DNA of 22,360 bases. Source: JBMSHD01 sp049416425. GTDB taxonomy: Bacteria; Pseudomonadota; Gammaproteobacteria; Francisellales; Francisellaceae. The notes beneath the pieces were generated by a model. The model saw only the letters and a list, made by a program, of their open reading frames with translations. It was not told where the DNA came from and did no database searches. Below are positions 1 through 8,497 of this stretch, piece after piece; within the stretch, counting starts at the first letter, position 1, and every line of letters starts with the position of its first letter. The DNA lies in the NCBI GenBank assembly GCA_049416425.1, contig JBMSHD010000022.1, positions 1 through 22,360 of the forward strand, read 5' to 3'. The translations under genes and the position numbers were made by a program.

Positions 1-90
1 ATTTAACATCCAATCTGTATATTTATTGCGCTGAATTTTAATAAGACAGCCCTGAGGTGAGCATCTAAAATATAAGATTTTTTGAATTAA

Positions 91-112
91 ATGTCAAATA
101 TTTTTATGACAT
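91..112. promoter_or_regulatory. Inverted repeat upstream of hsdR
   Basis: The arms ATGTCA (91-96) and TGACAT (107-112) are perfect complements around a 10-base AT-rich spacer, about 22 bases before the hsdR start. This could be an operator, but a 6-bp dyad in AT-rich DNA can occur by chance. The rest of 1-134 holds no convincing gene. Two frames are open from the window edge to stop codons before position 45, so the tail of an upstream gene (perhaps hsdS or hsdM) could end there, but nothing in those few residues identifies it. Confidence 0.2.
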
Positions 113-134
113 CAAAAGATAATGGGAAGTTATA

Positions 135-3100
135 ATGGTTAGCAAAACAAACGAGCAAGCATTAGAGTCAGCAATAGAAAAAGCTTTAACTGGCATAAGT
201 TCCGAAGAGCTAAAACAAGGTTTATCTGCTACTGAAATTGGAGCAGGATATCAAATAGGTTATCCTAGTGATTTTAATAAACAGTATGCTTTAGATACTA
301 AGTTTTTTTGGCAATTTCTAGAGATAACTCAAGAGCAAGAGTTAAACAAAATCAAAAAAAATAACCCTAATGACTGGCAACGCAAAATCTATGAAAGATT
401 TGATAGACTTATCAAAAAACATGGCATTTTGCATTTACTCAAAAAAGGTCTAAGTGTTGATGATGCTCATTTTAATCTAATGTACCCAGCACCTTTAGCT
501 AGTAGTAGTGATAAGGTCAAACAAGATTTTAAAGCTAATATTTTTAGTTGTACTCGCCAACTTTGCTACTCTCAAGCTAACCCACTTCAAGAAGTAGACA
601 TAGTTTTATTTATAAATGGTATTGCTCTTATTACACTAGAGCTTAAAAATCATTGGACAGGTCAAACAGCTAGATATCACGGTCAGAAACAGTATCGCGA
701 AGATAGAGATATTACTCAGCCATTATTTAATTTCGCTCGTTGTCTAGTCCATATGGCAGTAGATACAGAAGAAGTCTATATGACTACCAAATTAGCTGGT
801 AAATCTACTTACTTTTTACCATTTAATAAAGGCAATAATAATGGGCAAGGTAATCCGCCAAATCCACAAGGGCATAAGACAGCATATTTATGGCAAGATG
901 TTTTTACAAAACAGAGTATTGCTAATATTATCCAACATTTTGTTCACTTAGATGGCTCAGCTACTGATTCTTTGAACAAAAGAACGCTATTTTTTCCAAG
1001 ATATCATCAGTTAGATGTTGTTAGAAAGCTTATAAACCATGCTTCAACTAACGGCACTGGACAAACATACCTTATCCAACATTCAGCAGGTTCTGGTAAA
1101 TCAAACTCTATCACATGGTCGGCATATCAGCTGATTGAGACTTATCCAAGCTCTATGAATATAACAGGAGCTAAAGCACTAGATAAACCTTTGTTTGATT
1201 CTGTAATTGTTGTTACAGATCGTAGACTATTAGATAAACAGCTCCGTGATAATATCAAAAGTTTCTCAGAAGTGAAAAATATTGTAGCACCAGCATTTAA
1301 GTCTTCAGAGTTAAAACAGGCTCTAGAATCTGGTAAAAAAATTATTATCACTACTATCCAGAAATTTCCATTTATTATTGATGGTATAGCAGATCTTAGC
1401 GATAAAAATTTTGCTGTAATTATAGATGAGGCTCATAGTTCTCAATCAGGCTCAGCACATGATAATATGAACAGAGTCATGGGGCAAGCAGATATAGATG
1501 AAGTAGAAGACGCTCAAGATAAAATACTTCAAGCTATGAAATCGCGTAAAATGCGTGGTAATGCTTCATATTTTGCTTTCACAGCAACGCCAAAAAATGC
1601 CACCTTAGAAAAATTTGGACAAGCCCAACCAGATGGTACATTTAAACCTTTTCATCTATATTCTATGAAACAAGCTATAGAAGAAGGTTTTATCCTAGAT
1701 GTATTAGCAAACTATACAACTTACAAAAGCTATTATGAAATTCAAAAATCTATAACTGATAATCCACTTTTTGATACAAAAAAAGCTCAAAAGAAACTAA
1801 GAGCTTATGTCGAAAGAGAGCAACAGACTGTAAATACAAAAGCTGAAATAATGCTAGAGCATTTTATAGAGCAAGTAGTTAATACTAAAAAGCTTAAAAA
1901 TAAAGCCAAAGCTATGGTTGTTACTCAGAGCATTGAGTCCGCGATTCGCTATTATAAAGCATTACAAAAGCTTATAGATGATAGAGGAAATCCATTTAAG
2001 ATTGTCATAGCTTTTTCAGGTAAAAAATTAGTTGATGGTATCGAGTACATAGAAGCAGAGCTAAACGGTTTTGCTGATAGCAAAACTAAAGAAATGTTTG
2101 ATAACGATGAGTATAGAATGCTAGTTGTAGCTAATAAGTATCTTACAGGCTTTGATCAACCCAAGTTATCAGCGATGTATGTTGATAAAAAATTAGCAGG
2201 TGTACTCTGCGTTCAAGCTCTATCAAGACTCAATAGAAGTGCTCCTAAATTAGCTAAAAAAACTGAAGATTTATTTGTATTAGACTTTTTCAACAATGCT
2301 GATGATATTAAGTCTGCTTTTGATCCATTTTACACAGCGACTTCTTTATCAGATGCAACAAATGTAAATGTCTTACATGATTTAAAAGATTCATTGGATG
2401 ATACTGGTGTTTATGAATGGTTTGAGGTAGATGATTTTGTTACTAGATATTTTTCAGGTGAAGATGCTCAGTCATTAAGCACTGTTATTGATAAAGTCAC
2501 AGATCGTTTTGATAATGAGCTAGAGCTGGAACATCAACAAAAGGCTGACTTTAAGATAAAAGCAAAGCAATTTGTCAAAATATATGGGCAAATGGCTTCG
2601 GTAATGCCTTATGAGATAGTTGCTTGGGAAAAATTATTTTGGTTTTTAAAATTCTTGATACCTAAATTAAAAGTAAAAGACCCAGAGGTTGATAAATTAA
2701 ATGAGCTATTAGAATCAGTTGATTTAGGCTCTTATGGACTTCAGAGGGTAAGGTTAAATCAGTCTATAGCACTAGATGATTCAGATACAGAGCTAAACCC
2801 ACAAAATCCAAATCCAAGAGGAGCTCATGATTCAGAGACAGCGCTAGATCCCCTAGACCAGATTATAAATAATTTTAATGAACGATGGTTTCAAGGTTGG
2901 AGTGCTACACCAGAAGAACAAAGAGTTAAATTTGTAAATATTGCTGAAAGCATAAAAAATCATCCAGACTTTGAAGCAAAGTATAAGAATAATGCGGATC
3001 CACATAATCGTAATCTGGCATTTGAGAAAATGGTGAAAGAGGTCATGCTCGCTCGCCGTAAGGATGAGATGGAACTATATAAACTGTTTGCCAGAGATGA

Positions 3101-3179
3101 TGCGTTTAAGGCATCATGGATGCAAAATATACAGAAAATGATTGCCGGGCAGCAGGAAAGAGGATCTGAAAAATGGTAA
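135..3179 (+). CDS. hsdR: Type I restriction enzyme R subunit (HsdR), AT-rich
   Basis: This is the motor and nuclease subunit of a type I restriction-modification system. It translocates and cuts DNA after HsdM/HsdS recognise unmethylated target sites. The N-terminal nuclease domain has the PD-(D/E)xK-type core D155 ... E169-L-K171, followed by a QxxxY-like motif (Q184, Y187). The SF2 helicase part shows Walker A GSGKS (319-323), DEAH (431-434) and motif III TAT (483-485). A helical C-terminal region follows. At 1014 residues it is a normal full length. The ATG at 135 is preceded by GGGAAG. Partner genes hsdM and hsdS are not in the window and may lie to the left. Leucine is mostly TTA, CTT and CTA, and the gene is much more AT-rich than its neighbours, which suggests transfer. 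From about 2990 codon use shifts to CTG, GCC and CGT types like the rest of the window. Confidence 0.95.
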   Translation: MVSKTNEQALESAIEKALTGISSEELKQGLSATEIGAGYQIGYPSDFNKQYALDTKFFWQFLEITQEQELNKIKKNNPNDWQRKIYERFDRLIKKHGILHLLKKGLSVDDAHFNLMYPAPLASSSDKVKQDFKANIFSCTRQLCYSQANPLQEVDIVLFINGIALITLELKNHWTGQTARYHGQKQYREDRDITQPLFNFARCLVHMAVDTEEVYMTTKLAGKSTYFLPFNKGNNNGQGNPPNPQGHKTAYLWQDVFTKQSIANIIQHFVHLDGSATDSLNKRTLFFPRYHQLDVVRKLINHASTNGTGQTYLIQHSAGSGKSNSITWSAYQLIETYPSSMNITGAKALDKPLFDSVIVVTDRRLLDKQLRDNIKSFSEVKNIVAPAFKSSELKQALESGKKIIITTIQKFPFIIDGIADLSDKNFAVIIDEAHSSQSGSAHDNMNRVMGQADIDEVEDAQDKILQAMKSRKMRGNASYFAFTATPKNATLEKFGQAQPDGTFKPFHLYSMKQAIEEGFILDVLANYTTYKSYYEIQKSITDNPLFDTKKAQKKLRAYVEREQQTVNTKAEIMLEHFIEQVVNTKKLKNKAKAMVVTQSIESAIRYYKALQKLIDDRGNPFKIVIAFSGKKLVDGIEYIEAELNGFADSKTKEMFDNDEYRMLVVANKYLTGFDQPKLSAMYVDKKLAGVLCVQALSRLNRSAPKLAKKTEDLFVLDFFNNADDIKSAFDPFYTATSLSDATNVNVLHDLKDSLDDTGVYEWFEVDDFVTRYFSGEDAQSLSTVIDKVTDRFDNELELEHQQKADFKIKAKQFVKIYGQMASVMPYEIVAWEKLFWFLKFLIPKLKVKDPEVDKLNELLESVDLGSYGLQRVRLNQSIALDDSDTELNPQNPNPRGAHDSETALDPLDQIINNFNERWFQGWSATPEEQRVKFVNIAESIKNHPDFEAKYKNNADPHNRNLAFEKMVKEVMLARRKDEMELYKLFARDDAFKASWMQNIQKMIAGQQERGSEKW

Positions 3180-3206
3180 CCAAACAATTATAAAAAAGAG
3201 GTAAAA

Positions 3207-3419
3207 ATGAAATTTTTATTAAAGCACATGGGGGCGATATGCCTGTTCTTCTTGATTGCCGCGGTGATCTTGTACGTATTTTTCTTTCATCTTAAGCTCG
3301 GTGAGCCGTTGACAAGCTTGCAGTTGACTTTAAACATCATCACCTTATGTTGTGTCTGGGGCTTTGTTATCACACTGGTGACCTGGGTTGCCGTGAGAAG
3401 CCCTCGGCGTAAATCATAG
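3207..3419 (+). CDS. Small two-helix membrane protein
   Basis: This 70-residue protein of unknown function has two predicted hydrophobic helices (about residues 9-27 and 40-63) and a basic C-terminus (RSPRRKS). That layout suggests both ends on the cytoplasmic side. The ATG follows an AGAGGT ribosome-binding sequence at a good distance, which supports real translation. It starts 27 bases after hsdR but has the base composition of the rest of the window, so it probably does not belong to the restriction system. Its last 50 bases overlap, on the opposite strand, the 3' end of the aminotransferase gene. I do not recognise a family. Confidence 0.6.
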   Translation: MKFLLKHMGAICLFFLIAAVILYVFFFHLKLGEPLTSLQLTLNIITLCCVWGFVITLVTWVAVRSPRRKS

Positions 3420-4674
3420 CCAGTCCATCTGTCAGAATTGAAAATGCGCGATCCAGTTCATCATCGGTGATAACAAGCGGCATCAATGTCCGTAAAACCT
3501 GCTTATGGCTGCCGGCAGATAACAGAAGAAGACCATGCTTAAGGCAGTAGGCAAGCAATTTTTTTAGTATTTCAGGATTAGGTTCACCATGTTTGCTGAT
3601 GAATTCGATACCGATCATGGCGCCAAGACCGCGAATATCGCCGATACAATCATGTTGCTGTTTTTGCTTATGAAAGAAGTTTTTGACACGCTTGCCGATA
3701 TGCTCGGCTTTCAGGCACAAATTTTCTTTCTCGATAATCTCAAGACTGGCAAGTGCGGCGGCGCAGGCGATAGGATTTCCCGAATTGGTACCTCCAAGGC
3801 TGAAAGCCGGCATATTATCGGCAAGGGTTTTCCTGACCGTCAAGGCCGATAGCGGCATGCCTGAAGATAAAGATTTGCCCATGGTTAAAATATCGGCTTC
3901 AATATCAAAATGCTCAGTCGCAAACAGTTTGCCGGTGCGGGCAAAGCCGCTTTGAATCTCATCGATAATGAGGATGATGCCATGTTTATCACACAGCTGG
4001 CGCAAGCATTTCATTAACATGGGGTCTGCGGGAATAAATCCGCCTTCTCCAAGTTCAGGTTCAAGGATAATGGCGGCGATATCTTCACTGGCAACCTGAT
4101 AGTTGACAAGATGCTGCCAGGCATCTAGAAAGGCTTTTTCACCCATGCCTTCAGCCGGATAAGGCAGTCGCCAGATATCGGGCATCATTTGACCGAAACC
4201 AAACTTATAAGGCTTGACCTTGCTGGTTAGTGACATTCCCATATAGGTGCGGCCATGAAAAGCCTTTTCAAAGCTGATGATACTGGAACGACCTGTATAA
4301 AAACGGGCAATTTTGATGGCATTTTCAACGGCCTCGGCTCCGCTGTTGCAAAGCATGGTCTGCTTGGCAAAACTGCCTGGGGTGATCTCGTTTAATTTCT
4401 GTGCAAGCGCAAGATAGGGTTCGTGCATCATCACATGAAAGCAAGGCTGAATAAGCCTATTGGCCTGGTCAACTATCGCTTTGACGACCTTAGGGTGATT
4501 GTGTCCGACGTTCATGACTCCAATACCACCGGCGAAGTCAATATATTGTTTGCCATCGACATCGATGACAGTGGCGCCTGTGGCGGATTTCACCGTTAGT
4601 CTGGTGATATTACCAAGGCCTGAGGGAACGGCGGTCTCACGCTTTCTCCAATAATAGTCGTTATTGTTTTCCAT
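3370..4674 (-). CDS. Class III PLP-dependent aminotransferase (GabT-like)
   Basis: A fold type I, class III aminotransferase that resembles 4-aminobutyrate aminotransferase GabT along its length. Visible hallmarks are GVMNVGHNHPKV (52-63), the SGAEAVENA phosphate-binding region (111-119), D238 in IIDEIQSG, which pairs with the PLP ring nitrogen, and K267 in TMGKSLSSG as the Schiff-base lysine. The ATG has a strong GGAGG seven bases upstream. It is the last gene of the lysine cluster, 46 bases after the DUF1338 gene. By context it probably moves the 2-amino group of 2-aminoadipate to give 2-oxoadipate. A role on 4-aminobutyrate, 5-aminovalerate or the epsilon-amino group of lysine cannot be excluded. 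About 12 residues extend beyond the usual GabT end, and this tail is the part that overlaps the opposite-strand small gene. Confidence 0.88.
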   Translation of the reverse strand: MENNNDYYWRKRETAVPSGLGNITRLTVKSATGATVIDVDGKQYIDFAGGIGVMNVGHNHPKVVKAIVDQANRLIQPCFHVMMHEPYLALAQKLNEITPGSFAKQTMLCNSGAEAVENAIKIARFYTGRSSIISFEKAFHGRTYMGMSLTSKVKPYKFGFGQMMPDIWRLPYPAEGMGEKAFLDAWQHLVNYQVASEDIAAIILEPELGEGGFIPADPMLMKCLRQLCDKHGIILIIDEIQSGFARTGKLFATEHFDIEADILTMGKSLSSGMPLSALTVRKTLADNMPAFSLGGTNSGNPIACAAALASLEIIEKENLCLKAEHIGKRVKNFFHKQKQQHDCIGDIRGLGAMIGIEFISKHGEPNPEILKKLLAYCLKHGLLLLSAGSHKQVLRTLMPLVITDDELDRAFSILTDGLAMIYAEGFSRQPRSPV

Positions 4675-4720
4675 TCTTAACCTCCAGGTTATGACAATTA
4701 TTTAGGCACTTTTAGCGTTA

Positions 4721-5530
4721 TTATTTAACATCTGTGCTTTCAAAAATTTTATCGGCAGAAGTGGCAACAAATCCTTGATAGAGTTTACCGTTTTTGTCGG
4801 TATAACGCTTGGCAAACTCATAATAGCAGGATGGAATTGAATATCTGCCCTGGGTAAATTCAACCTCAATGGTGCCGGATTTGGTGCTTGATTGCTCCAG
4901 AAGTTCGGCAGGTGTTCCTTTGATCTCGCCACCGGCGTCATTTAACGGATAGCCATGAAATTTCAGAAAATCATTGATCTCCTGCACTTCATGGAAAGAT
5001 TTAAGCGCATTGATAAAAACGGTGAAGTGATTGGCGCAGAAACCAAAAACATAAAACCAGGCGGCGTATTCCGATTCCACCAAGAGCCGTTGATAGGTTT
5101 GATAATCCGGTTTTGACCAGCTAGCGCCTGAGCTAATGAGCCCAGCAGGATCAGCTAAAAGTGCTCTATCGATCTGATCGATGGCTTTTGTCAATGTATC
5201 TTTGACGAAGGGGGAGAATTCATCGACCAGCAGTTTGCTGATAAATACCTTGGGTAGCGTGGGATCTTCATGCTCAAAATGTTTGGCAAACAGTTTTTTC
5301 TGCTCAAAGACATAGTCGCCATTGGCAAAATAACCGGCTTCAATAAAGGGCGCTGCCAGCACGTCGATATCGACTCTAAGATCATCAATGGTGCGAAAGG
5401 CGACATGATCATTGATGACGGTCTCGCCTTGATCCGTAAAGAGCCGATGAATTTTGCCGACATGAGGGTTGTTGTCGGTGTATTGCTGCCATAGCCTGTT
5501 GAAAAGTCTGATTACTGTTTTTGTGTTCAT
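4721..5530 (-). CDS. hglS: DUF1338 protein, probable 2-oxoadipate dioxygenase/decarboxylase (HglS type)
   Basis: Members of this Fe(II)-dependent family, such as HglS of Pseudomonas putida, convert 2-oxoadipate to D-2-hydroxyglutarate with release of CO2 during lysine breakdown. Numbering from the ATG at 5530, the family motif HVAFRT supplies metal ligand H42 and substrate-binding R46. H168 (in CANHFTVF) and E238 (in CYYEFAKR) fit the other two metal ligands. The protein is 269 residues, shorter than HglS of P. putida (about 460) but like the compact branch of the family. An in-frame TTG at 5548 also exists. The ATG at 5530 is preferred because AAGGA lies ten bases upstream of it, while the TTG has no such site. 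It sits directly after the aldehyde dehydrogenase gene and before the aminotransferase, which fits the proposed pathway step. Confidence 0.85.
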   Translation of the reverse strand: MNTKTVIRLFNRLWQQYTDNNPHVGKIHRLFTDQGETVINDHVAFRTIDDLRVDIDVLAAPFIEAGYFANGDYVFEQKKLFAKHFEHEDPTLPKVFISKLLVDEFSPFVKDTLTKAIDQIDRALLADPAGLISSGASWSKPDYQTYQRLLVESEYAAWFYVFGFCANHFTVFINALKSFHEVQEINDFLKFHGYPLNDAGGEIKGTPAELLEQSSTKSGTIEVEFTQGRYSIPSCYYEFAKRYTDKNGKLYQGFVATSADKIFESTDVK

Positions 5531-5551
5531 TCTGCTTTCATCCTTCAATGT

Positions 5552-7048
5552 TTATTTCAGATTAAACGTAATGCCTTGAGCCAGGGGCAGTTCATCAGAC
5601 CAGTTGATGGTAACGGTTTGACGACGCATATAGGTTTTCCAAGCATCAGACCCTGCTTCACGCCCTCCACCTGTATGTTTTTCACCACCAAAAGCGCCTC
5701 CGATTTCAGCGCCAGAGGTGCCGATATTGACATTGGCGATTCCGCAATCGCTGCCGCCATAGGACAGGAACTGCTCCGAATGCTTGATGTTTTGACTAAA
5801 GATGGCCGAGGAGAGACCATGATCGACCTGGTTGTTAATGGCGATGGCTTCATCGAGTGTTTTATAGGGCATGACAAACAGAATCGGGCAGAAATTTTCC
5901 TGATTAACGACATCCCAGTCGGCTTTGGCTTCAATCAGTGCTGGCTCGACAAAATTACCGGGGCGATCAAGCACATTGCCACCAAAGAGAATGTTTCCAC
6001 CGAGTGATTTGACGCGCTCAATGGCATGGCAATAGCGTGAGACGGATTCTTGGTCAATTAAAGGCCCCATCAGGTTTTTGGCATCGAGTGGATTACCGAT
6101 CGTGATCTGTGCATAGGCTTTTTTAAGTCCATCGATGACTCGATCATAGATTTTTTCATGTACGATCAGGCGTCTTAAGCTTGTGCAGCGTTGACCTGCC
6201 GTGCCGATGGCTCCGAATACCACGGCGGGTATGGCAAGTTTAAGATCGGCTGATTCATCGATGATCGTGGCATTGTTTCCGCCCAATTCTAAAAGACATT
6301 TGCCAAAACGGCTGGCGACCTGTTTCGCTACTTCGCGCCCAATTTCAGTGGATCCTGTGAAAGATAAAAGTGCCACACGGCTGTCATTAACCATGGCTTT
6401 CGCCACATCGGTACTGTGTGAGATAATAGTGGTAAACACGCTTGGGAAGTCATGCTCTTTAGAGACTTTATCACAGATCTCTTGAACGGCTAAGGCACAT
6501 AGCGGAGTCTTGGGGGAAGGTTTCCACAGCACGGTATTGCCACAGATGGCAGCAATAAAGGCATTCCAGGACCATACCGCTACCGGAAAATTAAAGGCGG
6601 AGATGACACCAACGACTCCCAAGGGTTGCCACTGTTCCAGCATCCTGTGATCGGGACGCTCTGAATGCATGGATTTGCCATAAAGCATTCTGGCTTGTCC
6701 GACGGCAAAATCGGCCATATCGATCATCTCTTGAACTTCACCATCGCCCTCGGCTTTGGATTTTCCCATCTCAAGCGATACAAGACTTCCAAGCTTATCC
6801 TTGTTTTTTCTCAGCGCTTCTCCGATTAATCGCACAAATTCTGCGCGCTTTGGAGCCGGAATTTCTCGCCATTTTATAAAGGTATCACTGGCCTCTTTGA
6901 TCATCTGATAAAGATGTGTCACTCCCATGCTTGGTAGGCGTGCTAAGAGACTATTATCGGCTGGGTTAAAGCTATCGAGATAGTCATCGCTTTTAAATTG
7001 GTTGGCATAATGGGTCAGCTTTTCGGCATAATCTATCATAGTGGTCAT
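5552..7048 (-). CDS. Antiquitin-type aldehyde dehydrogenase (ALDH7), 2-aminoadipate semialdehyde dehydrogenase
   Basis: Oxidises 2-aminoadipate 6-semialdehyde (in equilibrium with piperideine-6-carboxylate) to L-2-aminoadipate with NAD(P)+. It is clearly of the ALDH7 family, like human antiquitin and P. putida AmaB. It has oxyanion N153 in SAFNFP, catalytic E254 in LLELGGNNA and nucleophile C288 in GTAGQRCTS. The ALDH7-specific block NIGTSGAEIGGAFGGEKH is followed by GGGREAGSDAWKTYMRR near the C-terminus. The length of 498 is typical. The ATG at 7048 has GGAA about nine bases upstream, and a second ATG lies three codons later. Its stop is only a few bases before the DUF1338 gene, so the two are surely co-transcribed. 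Family members can act on other semialdehydes, but the operon context points to lysine. Confidence 0.93.
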   Translation of the reverse strand: MTTMIDYAEKLTHYANQFKSDDYLDSFNPADNSLLARLPSMGVTHLYQMIKEASDTFIKWREIPAPKRAEFVRLIGEALRKNKDKLGSLVSLEMGKSKAEGDGEVQEMIDMADFAVGQARMLYGKSMHSERPDHRMLEQWQPLGVVGVISAFNFPVAVWSWNAFIAAICGNTVLWKPSPKTPLCALAVQEICDKVSKEHDFPSVFTTIISHSTDVAKAMVNDSRVALLSFTGSTEIGREVAKQVASRFGKCLLELGGNNATIIDESADLKLAIPAVVFGAIGTAGQRCTSLRRLIVHEKIYDRVIDGLKKAYAQITIGNPLDAKNLMGPLIDQESVSRYCHAIERVKSLGGNILFGGNVLDRPGNFVEPALIEAKADWDVVNQENFCPILFVMPYKTLDEAIAINNQVDHGLSSAIFSQNIKHSEQFLSYGGSDCGIANVNIGTSGAEIGGAFGGEKHTGGGREAGSDAWKTYMRRQTVTINWSDELPLAQGITFNLK

Positions 7049-7097
7049 CGTCTTAATTCCATGGTTTGATTTGTGGTTAGGTTGATATTTTGCTTAG

Positions 7098-7222
7098 AGC
7101 CCCCTCTCTTGCCTCCCCCTTAACACAAGGGGGAGGGGATAAACATTCCCTCTGCTTTAACCAAGTGGGAGGAGGCAAAAATTCCCTGCCCTCGGGGTAA
7201 GGTGAGGTTAGGTGGGGTGCTT
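7098..7222. repeat. GC-rich hairpin repeat inside the lysine gene cluster
   Basis: The 240-base gap between the lysine dehydrogenase and ALDH7 genes contains a purine/pyrimidine-biased block unlike the flanks. The arms CCTCCCCCTT (7112-7121) and AAGGGGGAGG (7127-7136) form a perfect 10-bp stem with loop AACAC. A second, imperfect version follows (CCCTCTGCTTTAACCAAGTGGGAGG), then a run of GGT/GGGG-type sequence (GGTGAGGTTAGGTGGGG). The pattern resembles the dispersed intergenic palindromic sequences found in many proteobacteria. Exact ends are uncertain and no target duplication was found. It may attenuate or stabilise the lysine operon mRNA, but that is inference. Confidence 0.55.
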
Positions 7223-7288
7223 TACTTATTTTCAATCCCGTTTTGTAGAGGAAAATAAAGAATAATACGGGGTAACAGTAAAGCCACT

Positions 7289-8449
7289 CTAAATCACAAG
7301 TATGTCTTCTTCAAACTCCTTCGTTGCTACGGTCTTTGGGCTTTGGTCATTCCTATGCATGGAATTTTTATAATAATGCCCAAACTCATTGTTGATCATG
7401 GTGTCAAGATCTATCATTTCCTGTTTGACAAATCCGGGTTTGAAATGATCTTGAGAAAGAGCAAGATCAACCGTGACACAAAGTCCTGAAGCCGTTGTCA
7501 GCTGCAACGCCGTCCACTGATGAGCAAAATGACGTTCCGCATAAAATTTATGAGCAAAATGTCGCTCGCAATACTCACCCTTGATATAGCCTTCAGCCGA
7601 TACATAGACGATGACAACATCATCATCAACACGAGGAAGAGCTCCTTCAAGGATCTCACATAAAAGCTCAGGGTTATCCTTTAGTTTTAGATCTTCGATT
7701 AGAAAATGAAGCCGATCACGATGTCCTGGGTAGCGAATGGTTTTATAGCTCATCGATTTGACTTTGCCTTCATAACTCTCTTTTAGTGAGCCGATGCCGC
7801 CTGAGGTATTGAAAGCCTCGTATTGATTACCATTTAAGGTGATAGTCTCCAGATCCGCCAGCGGTTTTACCGTTGTGATTTCGTGGTTTTCTATGCTGAT
7901 GCAGGGTTTTACATATTCATTGACCAATCCTTCAGTTGACCAGGTCAGGGCATATTTTAGAGCATTGCTGGTATTGACCGGCAGCGCGCCGACTCGCATT
8001 TTCACGGTGTCGATATCATCAAATTGACGCATGAGATCATTGGCAACGACGCTGATAAAACCTGGTGCCAGCCCGCATTGAGGAGCAAAACAGTATTGAC
8101 TGTCTTTAGCCAGCTGTTTGACAAATTCGGTGGTGGCCACATCTTCGGTCAGATCGAAATAATGACAGTTTGTGGCGCTGGCGATTTCGGCGACTTTGCG
8201 AGTCAGAGAATAAGGCAAAGCAGCGACAATGGCTTTTATATCATTTTTTTGAATATAGATTTCAGCCTCATCGCTATTGGCAATATTAAGCTTAATCGTC
8301 GTAAGCTGAGACTGTTTATCACCAAGATCAGGTAGTATATCAGGCTGATTGAGATCACCAAGATGAACATGATATTTGCCACTGGACGCCAGCATACTGG
8401 CAGCCAATAGTCCGACTCTTCCGGCACCTGCAACTAAGATGTGAATCAT
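7289..8449 (-). CDS. Lysine 6-dehydrogenase / saccharopine dehydrogenase family protein
   Basis: An NAD(P)-dependent oxidoreductase of the saccharopine dehydrogenase fold. The N-terminal Rossmann motif is VAGAGRVG (6-13). The conserved APGFISV and GGIGSL segments and the QWTALQLTTASG block near the C-terminus are typical of the lysine 6-dehydrogenase / saccharopine dehydrogenase group. At 386 residues it matches single-domain lysine 6-dehydrogenases. If it acts on free lysine it yields 2-aminoadipate semialdehyde, the substrate of the next gene. If it is a true saccharopine dehydrogenase, a lysine-ketoglutarate reductase must exist elsewhere. GGAG lies seven bases before the ATG. It is the first gene of the lysine cluster, with a 240-base repeat-bearing gap before ALDH7. 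An internal 10-residue duplication (ERHFAH twice) lies just before the QWTALQ block. Confidence 0.85.
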   Translation of the reverse strand: MIHILVAGAGRVGLLAASMLASSGKYHVHLGDLNQPDILPDLGDKQSQLTTIKLNIANSDEAEIYIQKNDIKAIVAALPYSLTRKVAEIASATNCHYFDLTEDVATTEFVKQLAKDSQYCFAPQCGLAPGFISVVANDLMRQFDDIDTVKMRVGALPVNTSNALKYALTWSTEGLVNEYVKPCISIENHEITTVKPLADLETITLNGNQYEAFNTSGGIGSLKESYEGKVKSMSYKTIRYPGHRDRLHFLIEDLKLKDNPELLCEILEGALPRVDDDVVIVYVSAEGYIKGEYCERHFAHKFYAERHFAHQWTALQLTTASGLCVTVDLALSQDHFKPGFVKQEMIDLDTMINNEFGHYYKNSMHRNDQSPKTVATKEFEEDILVI

Positions 8450-8480
8450 TTCTACTCCTTGTGGTTATTGAAAATAAACG

Positions 8481-8497
8481 AACATTATTGAAATGTT
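8481..8497. promoter_or_regulatory. Dyad upstream of the lysine dehydrogenase gene
   Basis: AACATT (8481-8486) and AATGTT (8492-8497) form a perfect 6-bp inverted repeat with a 5-base centre, 32 bases before the dehydrogenase start. On the minus strand a weak -10-like TAATAT with a poor -35-like TTACTT lies just upstream of it, which would place the dyad near the transcription start, where a repressor could bind. The motif is AT-rich and short, so this is tentative. Confidence 0.22.

Noticed and set aside
5576..6007. Plus-strand open frame of 143 codons opposite the ALDH7 gene
   Set aside because: It is antisense to a highly conserved enzyme-coding stretch and has no ribosome-binding sequence. 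It is a shadow of codon bias.
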